Made by a program: the position numbers and the translations under genes | Part shown: positions 1 to 12,700 of the stretch, piece after piece | How positions within the stretch are numbered: position 1 is the first letter of the stretch | How the letters are laid out: each line of letters begins with the position of its first letter | Assembly: GCA_963576565.1 (NCBI GenBank) | Contig: OY755038.1 | Span: 200,171,013-200,235,012 of the forward strand | Reading direction: 5' to 3' | Length of the DNA: 64,000 bases | Source of the DNA: Aspidapion aeneum | Lineage: Eukaryota > Arthropoda > Insecta > Coleoptera > Brentidae | Notes under the pieces: model-generated | The model's database searches: none | Told to the model about the DNA's origin: nothing | What the model saw: only the letters and a program-made list of their open reading frames with translations

Positions 1-144
1 TAGCTTACTTAATTTATCTTGTAGGTCCTTAACACTCATACAAGCGTCTGTGTTTCTAAGATTTAATTTTAAACTGGCATGAATATATTCATCTAAGTGT
101 GGCATATTTTTTTGTGTCATGCTCAAATATACTTTTAATAGCAT
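1..144 (-). CDS. possible N-terminal exon of an unrecognised gene (runs to window edge)
   Basis: An open frame starts with ATG at 144 (further in-frame ATGs at 120 and about 105) directly after an in-frame stop and stays open to base 1. The 48 residues are hydrophilic and mixed, with an acidic/aromatic stretch LDEYIHASLKLNL and a helical-looking end KDLQDKLSKL. A GTAAGC donor-like site at bases 8-3 could end the exon at 9. It lies downstream of the LTO1 exon on the same strand. I do not recognise the family. Composition is more protein-like than the surrounding AT-rich DNA, but no splice partner is visible. Confidence 0.3.
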   Translation of the reverse strand, partial: MLLKVYLSMTQKNMPHLDEYIHASLKLNLRNTDACMSVKDLQDKLSKL

Positions 145-280
145 TTATACAACCAACTTGGTTAATTTCTTTGCGAATTTTTTTCTGGAATATATGTGTC
201 ATACACGTTTTTTTGTGAAGTAATCTACCATATGCACATTGGCCAGGGGAAGATAGATTTCTAAATGCTTAAGGATAGCT

Positions 281-738
281 TCAATTTGATTTATCACAGC
301 TTTTCTTTGTGTCATTTTTATGTTTCTTGATTCTTAAAAAACTCAATTCATCTTTCATCAAAACGCAAGGAATCTTCATTAATGCACAAAGTTTTTTATA
401 GAGCCCTCTTATCTTTTCAGCATCTTGAATGATATCAACAGAATCTGTGTTAGTTTGAGGGAATTTTTCTATCAATTCTTTTAAAAGATTTAAATTAGTT
501 CTAACTTTATCTGAATATGACTCAGTATTTGACAAATGATATTTAGTGAACGCCAAGTAGTATCCCAACTCAAACCCAATCTCGGCACCTCGGTGGTAGC
601 CCAGATGGTAGCCTTCAGTACTGCTTTCTTTGGACCCGATCTCATAAGCCTCTTGGTAGCTTTTTTCTATGATCTTCTCTTCAGAAAAAAGAATGTCATC
701 GAAAACGTCGTTTATGTCTGGCTCTGATGTCTCATGTA
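281..738 (-). CDS. LTO1: LTO1 (ORAOV1) homologue, C-terminal coding exon
   Basis: LTO1 partners YAE1 as an adaptor that brings the cytosolic Fe-S assembly (CIA) machinery to the ribosome-recycling ATPase ABCE1. The exon follows a TTTTTAG acceptor and enters in phase 2 (TA|CAT GAG), giving 151 residues. The hallmark deca-GX3 motif is visible: five glycines exactly four residues apart in G-YHL-G-YHR-G-AEI-G-FEL-G, followed by a helical C-terminal half (KFPQTN..., KIRGLYKKLC) that aligns with human LTO1 (KFPYDD..., KIRGKFKQFC). The start codon must be in an upstream exon that I could not place in 739-3557. The frame runs 16 residues past a family-like C-terminal tripeptide LSF because of a T6 run (336-341); with five T the protein would stop right after LSF. 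Confidence 0.8.
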
Positions 739-3557
739 CTAAAAATTATAGCGGCTTGTTTTAGAAACAATTTATGGAGTGGGAAAATTTTTATAAATTT
801 TTTTTATTATAATTTTAATTACATTTTACACAAAGTTTACTTTTCAAAAAAATTTAATATTTTGTTGTAGTTTCTCTAAAGAATCCTTTTCAATTTATGC
901 AAAGAAAACCTTCATAATACAGTTTGTAAAGTTGGTGAAACCGACAAGAACTAGATCGCAAATATTGAGTTTCATAGCTCATAGTAAAATTATACATATA
1001 GGTTTGGTTTGATTAGTGGTAAGGGTAGGGTGAACGAACCGGTTAGCCAGACAGTACTGGTTTACAGGCACTTTCCACTCATTTCGAAAAAAATAAGAAA
1101 ACCTTTATTAATTTACCCTTTTCAACTCTCCGTAACAGTGAATATGATATCTCTCTCTTAAGTGATTTTACAGCTGTCGGACAACAGAGAAACAATAAAA
1201 TAAAAAAATTGGTGGACGTCGTTTAGCATGTGCGTTTGGTTACAACCTGTACTACAAAAACAGTAGTGGGAAGTGCATTAGGAAATAGTATGTAAATATT
1301 TTAAAACACTATTTTCTTACCACAAAATCATTTTTGTATGATTAGATTATGACTAGAGATTAATTTTTTGCATTTAAATCGTATTTTATTTGTTTTTAAC
1401 CTCTAAAATTAGGTACATGGAAACAGCCATTCAGGAGTTCCAGAGATCTCTACCAAATCGACTGTGAAGTGAGTTAAAAGTGATCACAGGATCACCAGCA
1501 ACGGACTGGAAAGTTTGACTGTGGCCAGTTGGCAAAGCAAGCAAACTGTTTCCAGAAAACTAAGTAAAACCCATTTTTAGAAACAGCGTCTTAAAACCGG
1601 TATCTGCCAATTAATACAGCGATCGGTTTCCGGATGCGTTTTTGTTTGTTTACGAGGTAGATCAAGCACGCGCTTTTTGCACCTAAAATGCCGTTTTCTT
1701 CTTAGATCCATGATTATGTAAAATTAAAATGCATAGTAGATAGCTAAAAAAGCTGGTTTTTTAGATGGGAAAAACAAAACGGGCAACCGGATTCTTTTGG
1801 GATGGCGCGTTATCTTCTACAAATTATCAGCATTTAAAATTGCTACATTACGGCATATCTTTCCGGACGACATGATGAGTGGGCCTTTTTACCGACTCAC
1901 ATGCGGTTTTCCCGGGTGTATGACGTAAATATGCTGCTGATGCTTTACTTCAAGCCCTGCGGCTATTCGAGAAATATTTTTCTGTTAAGTTTTAAGTCAG
2001 TAACAAAAAGTAAGCAGGTAATGAACTAGAAAGAGGAAATTAAAAAGAAACTGAAAGCAGGGCAAAAATTAAAAGTGAAATAAAAAGTGACAAAGAAAGT
2101 GCAACAGTAATTGAAAATGACCAATAAAATAAAAAAGAAAATAGAAATGAATAAGAAAACTGGCCAGAAAAGAAACATTGAACAAGAATACAATGAAAAA
2201 GAAAACAAAAGAGAAACTGTAGTAAAAATTAAAGTGAAGGCCAAGGGGGGGAGGGTTCCAGAAAAAATGTTACAAAGGGGTGGAGGGGAAGGGGGTTTAC
2301 TACTTTGTTATGTAAAATTTTTAGACTAACATAGAAATAGAATAGTTTGCCATCATTAACTTTGAAATCAATGTTTGCCATTTATTTCACATTTTATTAT
2401 GACATGAATGGAGGGATGTTGTATTTTTACCGCGCAAATATATGTAGCGCAAAACATTAAACGCAAATGGAGTGCGCAATGTAAGAACAGTAAAAAACGC
2501 GCCTTTTTAATTTCGCGGTAACTGCATTGTACAATGTGCTGGATTGCGCTATTAATAGTAAATTTTTTTGTTGCATAATAAGCATGCCATAAAAAATTTT
2601 TAGCTCACCATCACGTTTACCGCTGAAAAAAATAACATATTTTTATGGGGTTAGTTTAGGGGGCATTGTTTAAGTGTTTTATAATTTTAGGAGGGGGGAC
2701 TAACAAAGTGTTACAATGGGGAAGAGTGGCTGGATCTGGTCAAACAAAAGTGCAGTGACAATAAGGATAGAAATTTGAAACAGGGAGTACTGAGTTCAGT
2801 ATCAAAGAAGCTACTTAAGTTCATACTTGAATCAAACCAAAACAAACTGGTTTATCAGTGTCTGGAAATTTGTCTAGGTTGTCTTTAAACCAGTTAAATT
2901 GACTTTTTGACTTAAAAAAATTATTTAAAAACATTGTGAGCTCATATTTCATGTTCAATGTTTTTTGTCTCATTCACTCAAGAAATGTATTTACACCCAC
3001 AGAATTTGTTTAGTGGCTCAAACTGTTTTATTGTGTTCAGTGCAAAAAAATTCTAAACATATTGACCTCGAACCAAACTATTCTGTGAAGCTGTTCTGGA
3101 ACTGGGTTTGTTCACCCTACAGCAGTTTTAGCAAACTTGGCTATGGCACTTCCATGCCCCCAGATACCTTATACATACAGCCGGATCCACCATTTAGATT
3201 TTGCAGCTAGTTATTAGTTATTTTTAATAAGATGAAGACTTAACTTGAATCGGCAATTGCAAATACTAAATTTATATTTTCCTTTTTCTTTACGGAACGC
3301 TAATTTCAACTAAACTCAATACGATTAAAGAAAATTTTACACCTTACCTTCTAAATTATCCTGCATAATCTAATTTCTTTCGAAAAACTACAAAAATATG
3401 TAATGATAGTAATAATAAATAAGTGGGGTTAGCATTCGTTCTTCTTTTTCTGCAAACTGGGCTTTAAGCCAAAAATAATCGTCTTTTAGGGTTTGTTCAA
3501 AATCGATTCGTGGTCACGTGTTTTCACTTCTCGAAACGAAAGATTTTTACATTTTAG
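739..3557. other. non-coding, AT-rich interval
   Basis: I see no convincing exon. A lysine-rich frame at 2111-2329 is purine-rich simple sequence and not protein-like. A short interval near 1413-1468 has an acceptor-like AG before it and GTGAGT after it, but it encodes only about 18 residues that I cannot place. The roughly 280 upstream residues expected for POFUT2, and the first LTO1 exon, are not recognisable here. Confidence 0.5.
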
Positions 3558-3735
3558 CCTCACAGAAATGCAAAAGGAGGACCTTATCTTGCCATTCACA
3601 TGAGAAGACGAGACTTTGTCAGAAGTAGATCAGACGAAATTCCAGATTTGGCCGACGTTGCTACGCAAATATCTCACAAACTAGACGAACTTCGGCTTAA
3701 AAAAGTTTTTATTGCCACAGATGCAACTAGAGACG
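3558..3735 (+). CDS. POFUT2: POFUT2 exon (HxRRxDF region)
   Basis: Acceptor ATTTTAG at 3551-3557, donor GTGAGT at 3736. The exon encodes 59 codons plus one base, from [10 protein letters not shown] through the HMRRRDF motif to IATDATRD. The last G pairs with AA of the next exon to give the Glu of EYSFLK, which aligns with human EYEELK. Confidence 0.88.
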
Positions 3736-6700
3736 GTGAGTGAATGTGAGTGTATAGTTCATTCCATACTTTTTGAGATAACTTTTTAATAGTAATCAGC
3801 TGTTACCATAACAAATAGTATAGGCCAGCGAAAAAAAATCGTCAAAAGTTATCCCAAAAATAATGGTATGGAGTTTATGTACAGTTCATATCATTATTTT
3901 TGAGACAACTTTTTACAACTTTTTTTCGTTGGCCTATGCTATTTGTTATGATCAACAGCTGATAACTGTCAAAAAGTTATCTCAAAAATTATAATATGGA
4001 GTATACACAACATTAGATTTTGCATAAATAGTAGGCGGCCAACGTCTTTCGTGCACGGATTATAGATAGCTGTTCTAATATCTCTGCTTTAGTCTCAGAG
4101 ATATTAGAACAGCAATCTATTAAACAGGAAGGTGTAGGTGCTTTAAACTACCTTTTCACCGATGTGCCTTTTAGGTTCCTAGAGGTTGCCCTAAGGTATA
4201 AACATCATTAAAAAAAGGAAACAATATTTACTGACAGTTTGAAGCCTAGTTGTAATTTCCAAAATGGCAATTAAAAGTTTCTAAATTGCTGCGCAAAGGC
4301 TAGAGAGTATTATTTTCGACGAAAAAATATTTTTTTGACATAACGGTGTCTTTTTTGCAAGATGGAGGCGATATTTCAATTTTTCAAAAAACACAGTTTT
4401 TTAGTTTTTGCTTGATATTTTAAAAACTCCTGTAGATATTTTTAATTTTGATACGGCATCTGATTGGGCTGAGAATAGCGCAACTTTTTTCTCATTTAAA
4501 ACAAACTCGTATCTCTTACCGTTCCCGAATGCCCCATGTAGTTGCTTTTATTTGGGACACCCTGTATATTATATGTATTATCACACTGTGAAACACCAAA
4601 AAATATTCGGGGAACGAGCACCGGGAATATAATTCACTTAACCTCTAAAACTGTTTCCGAGAGTCGAAACTAAATACTGAAGAGCAGCCTTTTTTCCCAT
4701 ATAATTAGTAAACTAAGCTTTTTTCGAAAAAATGTGTAGAAAGCTTATTTGAAGCGATTAAAATTGTCATGCAATGGATTTCGTCAAGAAACAAATTATA
4801 TGTGGAATTATAAACAATTATTTTGCGTATACGTATCTCCAAATCCAAGTGTTAGTCCACGGATAGAAAAAACGCTAAATGCAGTGGACTGTAAATATTT
4901 TAATTAATGATAGCGCGAACAAACATAAATATTGATATGAAATTACGAAATAATCTAAACGTCCATAGGAAAAATATTTGGTGACACACAACGGTAATTA
5001 GACAAATGCACTCACCACTTTTGCAGCCAAATTCTCCACTTCCAAGGGGCCCCTGATGGATCTAATGATGTCACCACGTAGCTGAAGGGTTGAAGTTTCT
5101 ATGCTTCAGTACACAAAAATCGAGCACTTTCAGGTGTAGATATTTGAAATAGTTGGAGAACGAAATTAACACGCCTTTTTCTCTAGGCGATTGACAAGGA
5201 TCTCCCTGGTTGTTGGTGCGCATGTCCAAATACGCGGAATGCGCTTTGTCCTTCATACAGTTGTGTGTTTTTAAAAATATATTTAAACAACCGCGAAATT
5301 TAGCGGGAGCTAACATAACTGCCCTCCAAAACACACAAATTTAGAATCTCAACCGGACAGATATAGATATAAGAAAAAGAATCGACCGATAAATATAAAT
5401 GAATGAAAACAGATAAGTATCGTAAGTTTATTTAGATATAACGAAATCCCGAAAAAAGGCAAAATAAACAAACAAAAAATTCAAAAAAAATAAAAAATAA
5501 AAAAACCTATTGTAATACCCGGTAAAAGGTAGAAAATTAAAATTACTTTTAATTTGGCAAGAGGCACAGTTTTACAACTGGCCGCTTATAAACACCGGTA
5601 ACCGTTTGTACCGTCGCAACACGCACCTGACGGTCCCCGCCGGGATGCAGTTCGATGACCCGACCGACCGGTCATTTCAAAGGCGATTGAATGTGATCAC
5701 TTGTTATGATAACCAAATCATTTAATTTGATATTTGGGGACAAATCAGTCCACTTGTGTCGCTGTTGTAGCGTATGCAAATACTCTATAGAATATCGTTT
5801 CCAAAAATCATTATGTAGTTTTTGGATTAGTTGCCATCTCGAGAGCCGATTTAGGGGAACCTCGGACAAATCTGACTCCGGAATTTCTGAATTAAGGGGT
5901 TCAAGTGTCAAAAAATGCCCAGGGGTAAGAGGTTGAAGATCGTGTGGGTCTGAAGAGGCAGGAGATAAAGGGCGACTATTCAGTACGGCTTCTATGCGAC
6001 AGGTAAGGGTGGACATCTCCATGATAGACAACTTCTGGTCGCCGACAACTCGTACAAAGTGAGTTTTAAAACTTTTAACGCCAGCTTCTGCCAGGCCATT
6101 GAAATGTGGACTGAGAGGAGGTCCCAGATGCCAACGAATAGAAAGTCTGGTGGCAGCACTTCTTGCGTAATCCAGTAATTGGTTACGAAACCCTATAAAA
6201 TGACTGCCTTGATCTGACCAGCATTGCGTCACGCTTCCACGTCTGGAAATGAATCGATGGAATGCACCTACGAACCCTTCGGTGGACAGTTCCATTTTTA
6301 ATTCCAAATGCACGCAATGTGTGGCCGTACAGACAAACACACAGACATACGATTTGAAAGCTTTACAACCACGGTAACGATGAGGAATCACAAAGAAAGG
6401 TCCACAAAAGTCGATAGCTACACTCGAAAAAGGTTTTAGTTGATTGATTCGATGAGCGGGAAGTGAACTCATTCTGGGCGGTCTATAGGGTTTATGGTTG
6501 ATTCTAAAACATTGCAAGCACTTGGATGTGGTTCTTTGAATTGCCCGTCTGGCAGATAATATCCAAAATTGCTGTAAAAGCAGATTATGTAATGTTTTAA
6601 ACCCAGGATGAAGATATTGTCGATGAGCGGACTCGATAAGAAGAGTAGTTAAACGATGGTCACTCGAAAGTAAGATGGGGTGTTTTGCAGAATAAGACAA

Positions 6701-9700
6701 AAGGTCAGATTTTTGTAATCTGCCACCGACTCTAATGATATTATTCTCATCAAGAAAAGGTGAAAGTTTTCGCAAAGGTTTCGGTATTGGTTTATCCTTA
6801 GATAACGCGGAAAAAAGCTCAGAAAAACAAGAACCTTGCACGCGTTTGATAAGAAGGTGTAACGCACTTTGCATCTCACCGGTGGTAGGAAAAACAATAA
6901 TCTCAAAAATAACTTTTTGGTCCGGCGGCTTAGTGGGTTTTTGATAGGAATGGTTTTGAAAAAGGTTAACTATTCGAAGGACATAACAAATGATACGTTG
7001 AATTTTTGATATAGAGGAATATTTGATAAGAAGCTGATCTAAGAAGTTGACATCAATTATCGCATTGCAACAGACTTTTGGCTTTTCCTCCAGATTAATA
7101 TCTCCGAAATCAATCGGCATTTTTGATTTATGAAAATCGGGCCATTCGTTTTCGGGAGACCACAAAAACGACGGTGCGTTCCACCACATGTCATGTGACA
7201 TGAGCTGTGAAGGGGTGGCCCCTCGTGACGCAATATCGGCTGCATTCAAAGCAGAAGGAATGTAGCGCCACGAGTTTGAGGGAATGATTTCTTGGATTCT
7301 ACTGACTCGATTTCCAACAAAGGTTTGCCAGCGATTAGGAGGGGATGAAAGCCAGTGCAATACGACTTGCGAATCGCAGAAAGTAACGATATTTGTAAAA
7401 GTTATTTTTCCTTCATAGCAGATAAAACGAAGTCAATTAATTCGCTTAAAAGAAATGCGCCTAGGAGTTCTAGCCTAGCCAAAGTTTGTGACTTTATAGG
7501 CGCGACCCTAGGTTTTGCGGATATGAGAGAAACAGATATATTGTTTTCCTCTTCTACACGAAAATATACGACGCCTGCGTAGCCTCGAATTGAAGCGTCA
7601 CAGAAGCCGATGATTTGACAGGTATTGGTTTTTGACAGCTTGATTTGTCGGGGTAATTGAAAATTGGAAAGAAGCGGGAATTCAGAACGAACTTTGTTCC
7701 AAGAGTCGATGATAGAAGAATCTGGTTCTTCGTCCCAGCCTATTTTCGATATCCACAACTGTTGCAAAATAAATTTTGCTTGTAGCAACAAGGGACAAAG
7801 AAAACCTAAGGGATCGAAGATTGTGCCTATGATAGATAAAATAGAACGTTTGGTTGGGGGTTTGTCCTTCATTCGGCATTGATAAGAAAAAATGTCGTTT
7901 TTTGGATGCCATTGAAGTCCTAAAACTTTGATAAAGTGGGGTTCCTCCTTGTCGAAAGAGAGAGGCATTTGACGATCGGACTCTGGCAATGTTGCCAATA
8001 ACTCAGGACAATTGCTTGCCCATTTTTTAAGTTCAAATCCTCCCGACTTCAACAAATCATTGAGTTCTGTTTGAAGGGAGAGAGCTTCAGAAAGCGAAGG
8101 GCTAGTTCCCAAGATATCGTCGATATAGATTGACGTTTTTAGAACAGTACTAGCCATAGGAAAACGTTCCTTTTCTCTCTCTGCCAGCTCATTTAAGGTA
8201 CGCATGGCTAGAAAAGGTGAGCATGTCATGCCAAAAGTGACAGTAGAAAGTTCCCACACTGAAAGTGGGTCCTGTGGAGAAAACCTCCACAATATCCTTT
8301 GATAAGGACGGTGATAAGGATTGATAAGGACTTGACGGAACATCTGTTTGATGTCAGCAATGTAGGCAATAGGATTAAGACGAAACGTAAGGAGTAAAGA
8401 AGCAATATCCTTTTGAAGTTTCGGTCCAGATAACAATGTGTCATTGAGACTAATATTTTTTGGGGTGACTGCCGAACAATCCCAGACTACCCTTAATTTT
8501 GTACTTAAGCTTTCCGGCTTTAGTACGCAATGATGTGCTAAAAAACCGACACGTCGACCTTTGGTTGACTAGATAAAACTAAACTCATATGATTAGAATC
8601 GATATAGTCTTGCATGAAACTTGAATAGGCAGTGTACAGATCAGGATTTTTGATTAATCTATTTTCTAGAAGTAAAAATCTACGATAAGCTTGCGGATAA
8701 GTATTTCCTAGGTCAGGGTTTATTTTGTCTTTAAACGGAAGATCTACTATGAATCTACCGCTCGGTTGCCGTACTACACTAGCAGTAAAAATTGATTCTG
8801 CCTGTTTTTCTTCCTTTGATAAGATTTGTTTTTTAGGCAAATGTTCGATTTCCCAAAACCTAGGGAGAATGACCTCTAAAGGAGGTGAATGACTCGTTAA
8901 AAAACAACTGGTTCGTTCCGTAAGACTACCTACTTCGTCAACCTTTCCCATGACGACCCAGCCAAAGATAGTTTCAAGGGCTGAAGGCTGCCCTACCTGT
9001 CCAAGAACCCTGCCCTCCTTGAATATCTGTGCGAATAGCTCGCAACCAATAACCAGGTCCACAGGTCTAGATTTGAAATAAGATGGGTCGGCAAGTTTAA
9101 GGTTTTGCAAGTGTTTCCACTGATTATCGTTCAAAGAGAATGTAGGCATATTGGAACATAGTTGTGGAACAACAATTGCTTCGAAATTAAGTAAAGGAGT
9201 GACTTGTCCTTGTGGCTTAATGTGACATTGAACGAGCCCTTTGGAAGTGAAAGAAGACATCTGATTTAATCCGAATATTTCAGTGGTGTAACTTCGCCTA
9301 GGAAGATTAAGACGCTGAATACACTTTTCACTGATGAATCCTGTCTGTGATCCAGAATCAAGCAGTGCCCTTACAGGTTGAAAATTTCCGCAACCGTCCA
9401 TAACATCTATTATGGCGGTGCATAAAAGAAAGGTACCTGAAGGTCCTGAGGCATTTAATGACACATGAAGATTATTGACAGGTGGTGTGTGAATGACAGG
9501 ACTAGTATCTTGGCTTCCAGACTCTTGATTAGCTTCTAAGATATGAATTAAAGTGTGGTGCCTTTTACTATTGCAAGTCCTGCATGAATATTTTGATTTG
9601 CACGTATCTACATCATGCAGGGGATGAAAACACGCTAGACATAATTTTTTCTGCTTGACGAAAGATAGGCGATCGATAGGAGAGAGATCAAGAAATTTTT

Positions 9701-12700
9701 GACATTTCGAAAGCACGTGACCTTGATTACACCGGAAACATTTTATTCCCGTACTTGAATTAGTTGAGGTGCCAGCCAGTCCTATAAAAGGCGAATTGGA
9801 TGATTTATAGTTAGGCTTTTGCCCAAACTGATTTCGCATAGAATTTGAATTTTGATAGGTAGGCTTTTGCCCAGACTGATTTTGCATAGAATTTGATTTT
9901 TGATATATAGGGTGCTGTTGATTGAGGAAGTGATTCCAAAACTTTACATCTTTTTTCTAGAAATTGAAAAAGTGACTGAAAAGTGGGAATTTCGGTATTA
10001 GTATTGGCGTGACTCATTTCGAAATTTGAACGCGTTGGAATATCCAATTTTTCTAATAAAATGAAAAAAATAATAAAGTCCCAACTGTCAACGTCAAAGC
10101 TAAGTGATTTTAAAATTTCTAGGGATTCAGAAAAGGTGTCAATTAAATTACGCAATTCTTTAGCTGACTCGTTTTTTAAGGTGGAGTTCATAATTGAGCT
10201 TAAAGCATCATTTGCGAGGTCTCGCTTGTGTTGATATCTATTGACTAATTTGTCATAAGCAATTTTATAATTTTGATCAGATAAGCTAATCCCTGATATC
10301 AATTTTAAAGGCTCATCCTCGAGATATGAAAATAAATATTGAAGTTTTCGAACGTTACTTAGACTTTGATTTTGATCTATAATGTTATTAAAAAGATCGA
10401 AAAAGCTTGGCCATAATTTTTTATCACCTCGGAATATGGGAATACCTAACTCTTTGAGTTTTGGAGTTTCAGATTCGTTTTGTCGAACATATGATCCCGA
10501 AAAAGATGGGGCCTCAACCGGAAATATTTTAGAGTAAATCCCCTTACAGGCATAAAAATATTTACGAGCTTCTGAAAGGATCGCATCCTGAGTTTTAAAC
10601 TCCTCGTCGTCCGTGTCGTCTATCAACATAATGACGTCATTATGCGCCAGCATGCATTTATCGAAGGTTTCATCCAAATCGGAATACCTCACTTGAAACT
10701 CGTTTCTCGCTCTTTCATCCTTTTCCGCAGTCTTTGACAACACATAACACTCGGTGATCGCAGATAAAAAACCCTTGCGTTTTTGCGCGGCTTTTTTGAC
10801 AGACATGATTTTACCTTTGAAATGACGAAATTGTCGGTAAATATACAATTAACGCTAAATTAATGCTTCTGAAATAGAAAAATGACGAATTGTCGAAAAT
10901 ATGCACTAATTTATCGCAATTGATGAAAATTGTTTTAAATATCGAAATGATATGGTACACCACTGAACTTTTGTTTTGTTTGTTTTGATTCCTACTCGCT
11001 TTGTTTACTGAATGACCACGCTCCAGACACGTGTCCTGCAGATACCACACCGACCTTCGGTGCGAACACGATTTTCTCTCGTTCACTACGATGCGAAAAT
11101 TCACGGCCGCCTTGTTTGGCTTTGCGTGAAAATAATTATTAATACCGTCGTATGGATTTATTATTTAAAATAATTCGGCTCGGAAGGAACACTTTATGTT
11201 AGTCCACGGATAGAAAAAACGCTAAATGCAGTGGACTGTAAATATTTTAATTAATGATAGCGCGAACAAACATAAATATTGATATGAAATTACGAAATAA
11301 TCTAAACGTCCATAGGAAAAATATTTGGTGACACACAACGGTAATCAGACAAATGCACTCACCACTTTTGCAGCCAAATTCTCCACTTCCAAGGGGCCCC
11401 TGATGGATCTAATGATGTCACCACGTAGCTGAAGGGTTGAAGTTTCTAGTTCTATGCTTCAGTACACAAAAATCGAGCACTTTCAGGTGTAGATATTTGA
11501 AATAGTTGGAGAACGAAATTAACACGCCTTTTTCTCTAGGCGATTGACAAGGATCTCCCTGGTTGTTGGTGCGCATGTCCAAATACGCGGAATGCGCTTT
11601 GTCCTTCATACAGTTGTGTGTTTTTAAAAATATATTTAAACAACCGCGAAATTTAGCGGGAGCTAACACCAAGCACTTCTGTAGAAATATTATTATTTTT
11701 TGAATTATACATAAAAAGCATCTTCATTTCTTAGCCGATTTGCAAACATCTCTCTCTACACGTTTTGTCGTAAAAATGTTGGTTTCTAAGCACAGTGCGA
11801 CCCTATAAAATTTAGGTTTTTTCAGAAGGCCACCTAATTTTTTTTTTGATTCCTAATAATAGACTGCCCCGTCATTAAAAATCACTGCTCGCCTAAATCG
11901 CAGCTGATACTTATTAAGAGATTTTTGAGATTAAAATTTTTTATATGTTTTTTGTTATCAGTCTTTAAAAAAAAATAATTTATAAATTTTCTACTGGCTA
12001 TGAGGGTCATATCTGATGATACCATCAAATAAGCAGTGGCGCAGACCAGAATATGCTTTGGGGGGAGCCCGAGACCTCTGGGGGGGGCCGCAGGCCTTAT
12101 GATGGCGTATTTGATGCTATCTTATCTTTTCATTCATGAAATCTGTGAAAAATATCTAAAAACGTCATATGCTTGGGGAGAGGCGTGCCCCCCCCCCTGG
12201 GTGCACTCATGAAAGGAGCAAAAAATATCCGACTTACTAAAATATTTAAAAAAATCTTTGGTCTTTCCACTATTTTTTTAATAATATCCACTGCTACTTG
12301 TTCTAGCTTTTTAGAAGGTGCTGCTTCCAGAAGTTTTAACCCATTCATGGCCGCTGATGCGTATACGCAACAAAGCAGCAATTATTTTTTTAATTAAAAA
12401 TGTGAGACTTTTTGGCTTAAAATATGGGCGATACCATTGACCCAATGTTAAACATGAAGTAGCGGAGTTATTTTTTTTGACGCCACATTTGTGTTACCGT
12501 TGATATGATGATAATATTTCAAATATAATCTATAAAAATTTTAGGTTTTATTCTACCCTTGGTCGTAAATGGGTTAAATCGTTGTTGCTACTTTTGTATA
12601 GGGTACAAGGATGCTGAATTCCTTTACCAAAAGTTTGTAATCAAGTCTGGCAAATCTTAGTTTGCTGTCTAATTTTTTGGTTTTTTTATGTCCCTTACTT

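Larger units (their letters stand above)
4850..11668 (-). mobile_element. BEL/Pao LTR retrotransposon, full length, coding frame broken
   Basis: The 6.8-kb element lies in the POFUT2 intron in antisense orientation. LTRs at 4850-5315 and 11197-11668 begin TG and end CA. A perfect 5-bp duplication CCAAG flanks it (4845-4849 and 11669-11673). In coding order it carries Gag, CCHC knuckles, an aspartic protease (DSGS), RT with YIDD, RNase H and an integrase with an HHCC-type finger and D-D-E, the BEL/Pao order. The frame changes three times and a TGA replaces a Trp codon near 5672. A purine-rich stretch (GGAGGGCAG in coding sense) sits next to the 3' LTR. I did not find a clear tRNA primer site next to the 5' LTR. 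Confidence 0.92.

Noticed and set aside
1317..1335. Candidate first exon of LTO1 (ATGATTTTGTG before GTAAGA on the minus strand)
   Set aside because: The phase does not match the LTO1 exon (needs one hanging base; this leaves two), and the matching frame has a stop.
1413..1468. Short exon-like interval between an AG and GTGAGT encoding TWKQPFRSSRDLYQIDCE
   Set aside because: It does not match POFUT2 or LTO1, is very short and has no partner exon; signals this good occur by chance in several kb.
2026..2329. Opposed 72-codon frames, one Phe-rich and one Lys-rich
   Set aside because: Purine-rich simple sequence; no splice or start context.
5071..5334. 87-codon frame, repeated at 11418-11672 and in part at 47297-47503
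   Set aside because: All three lie inside BEL LTRs; LTRs are not coding here.
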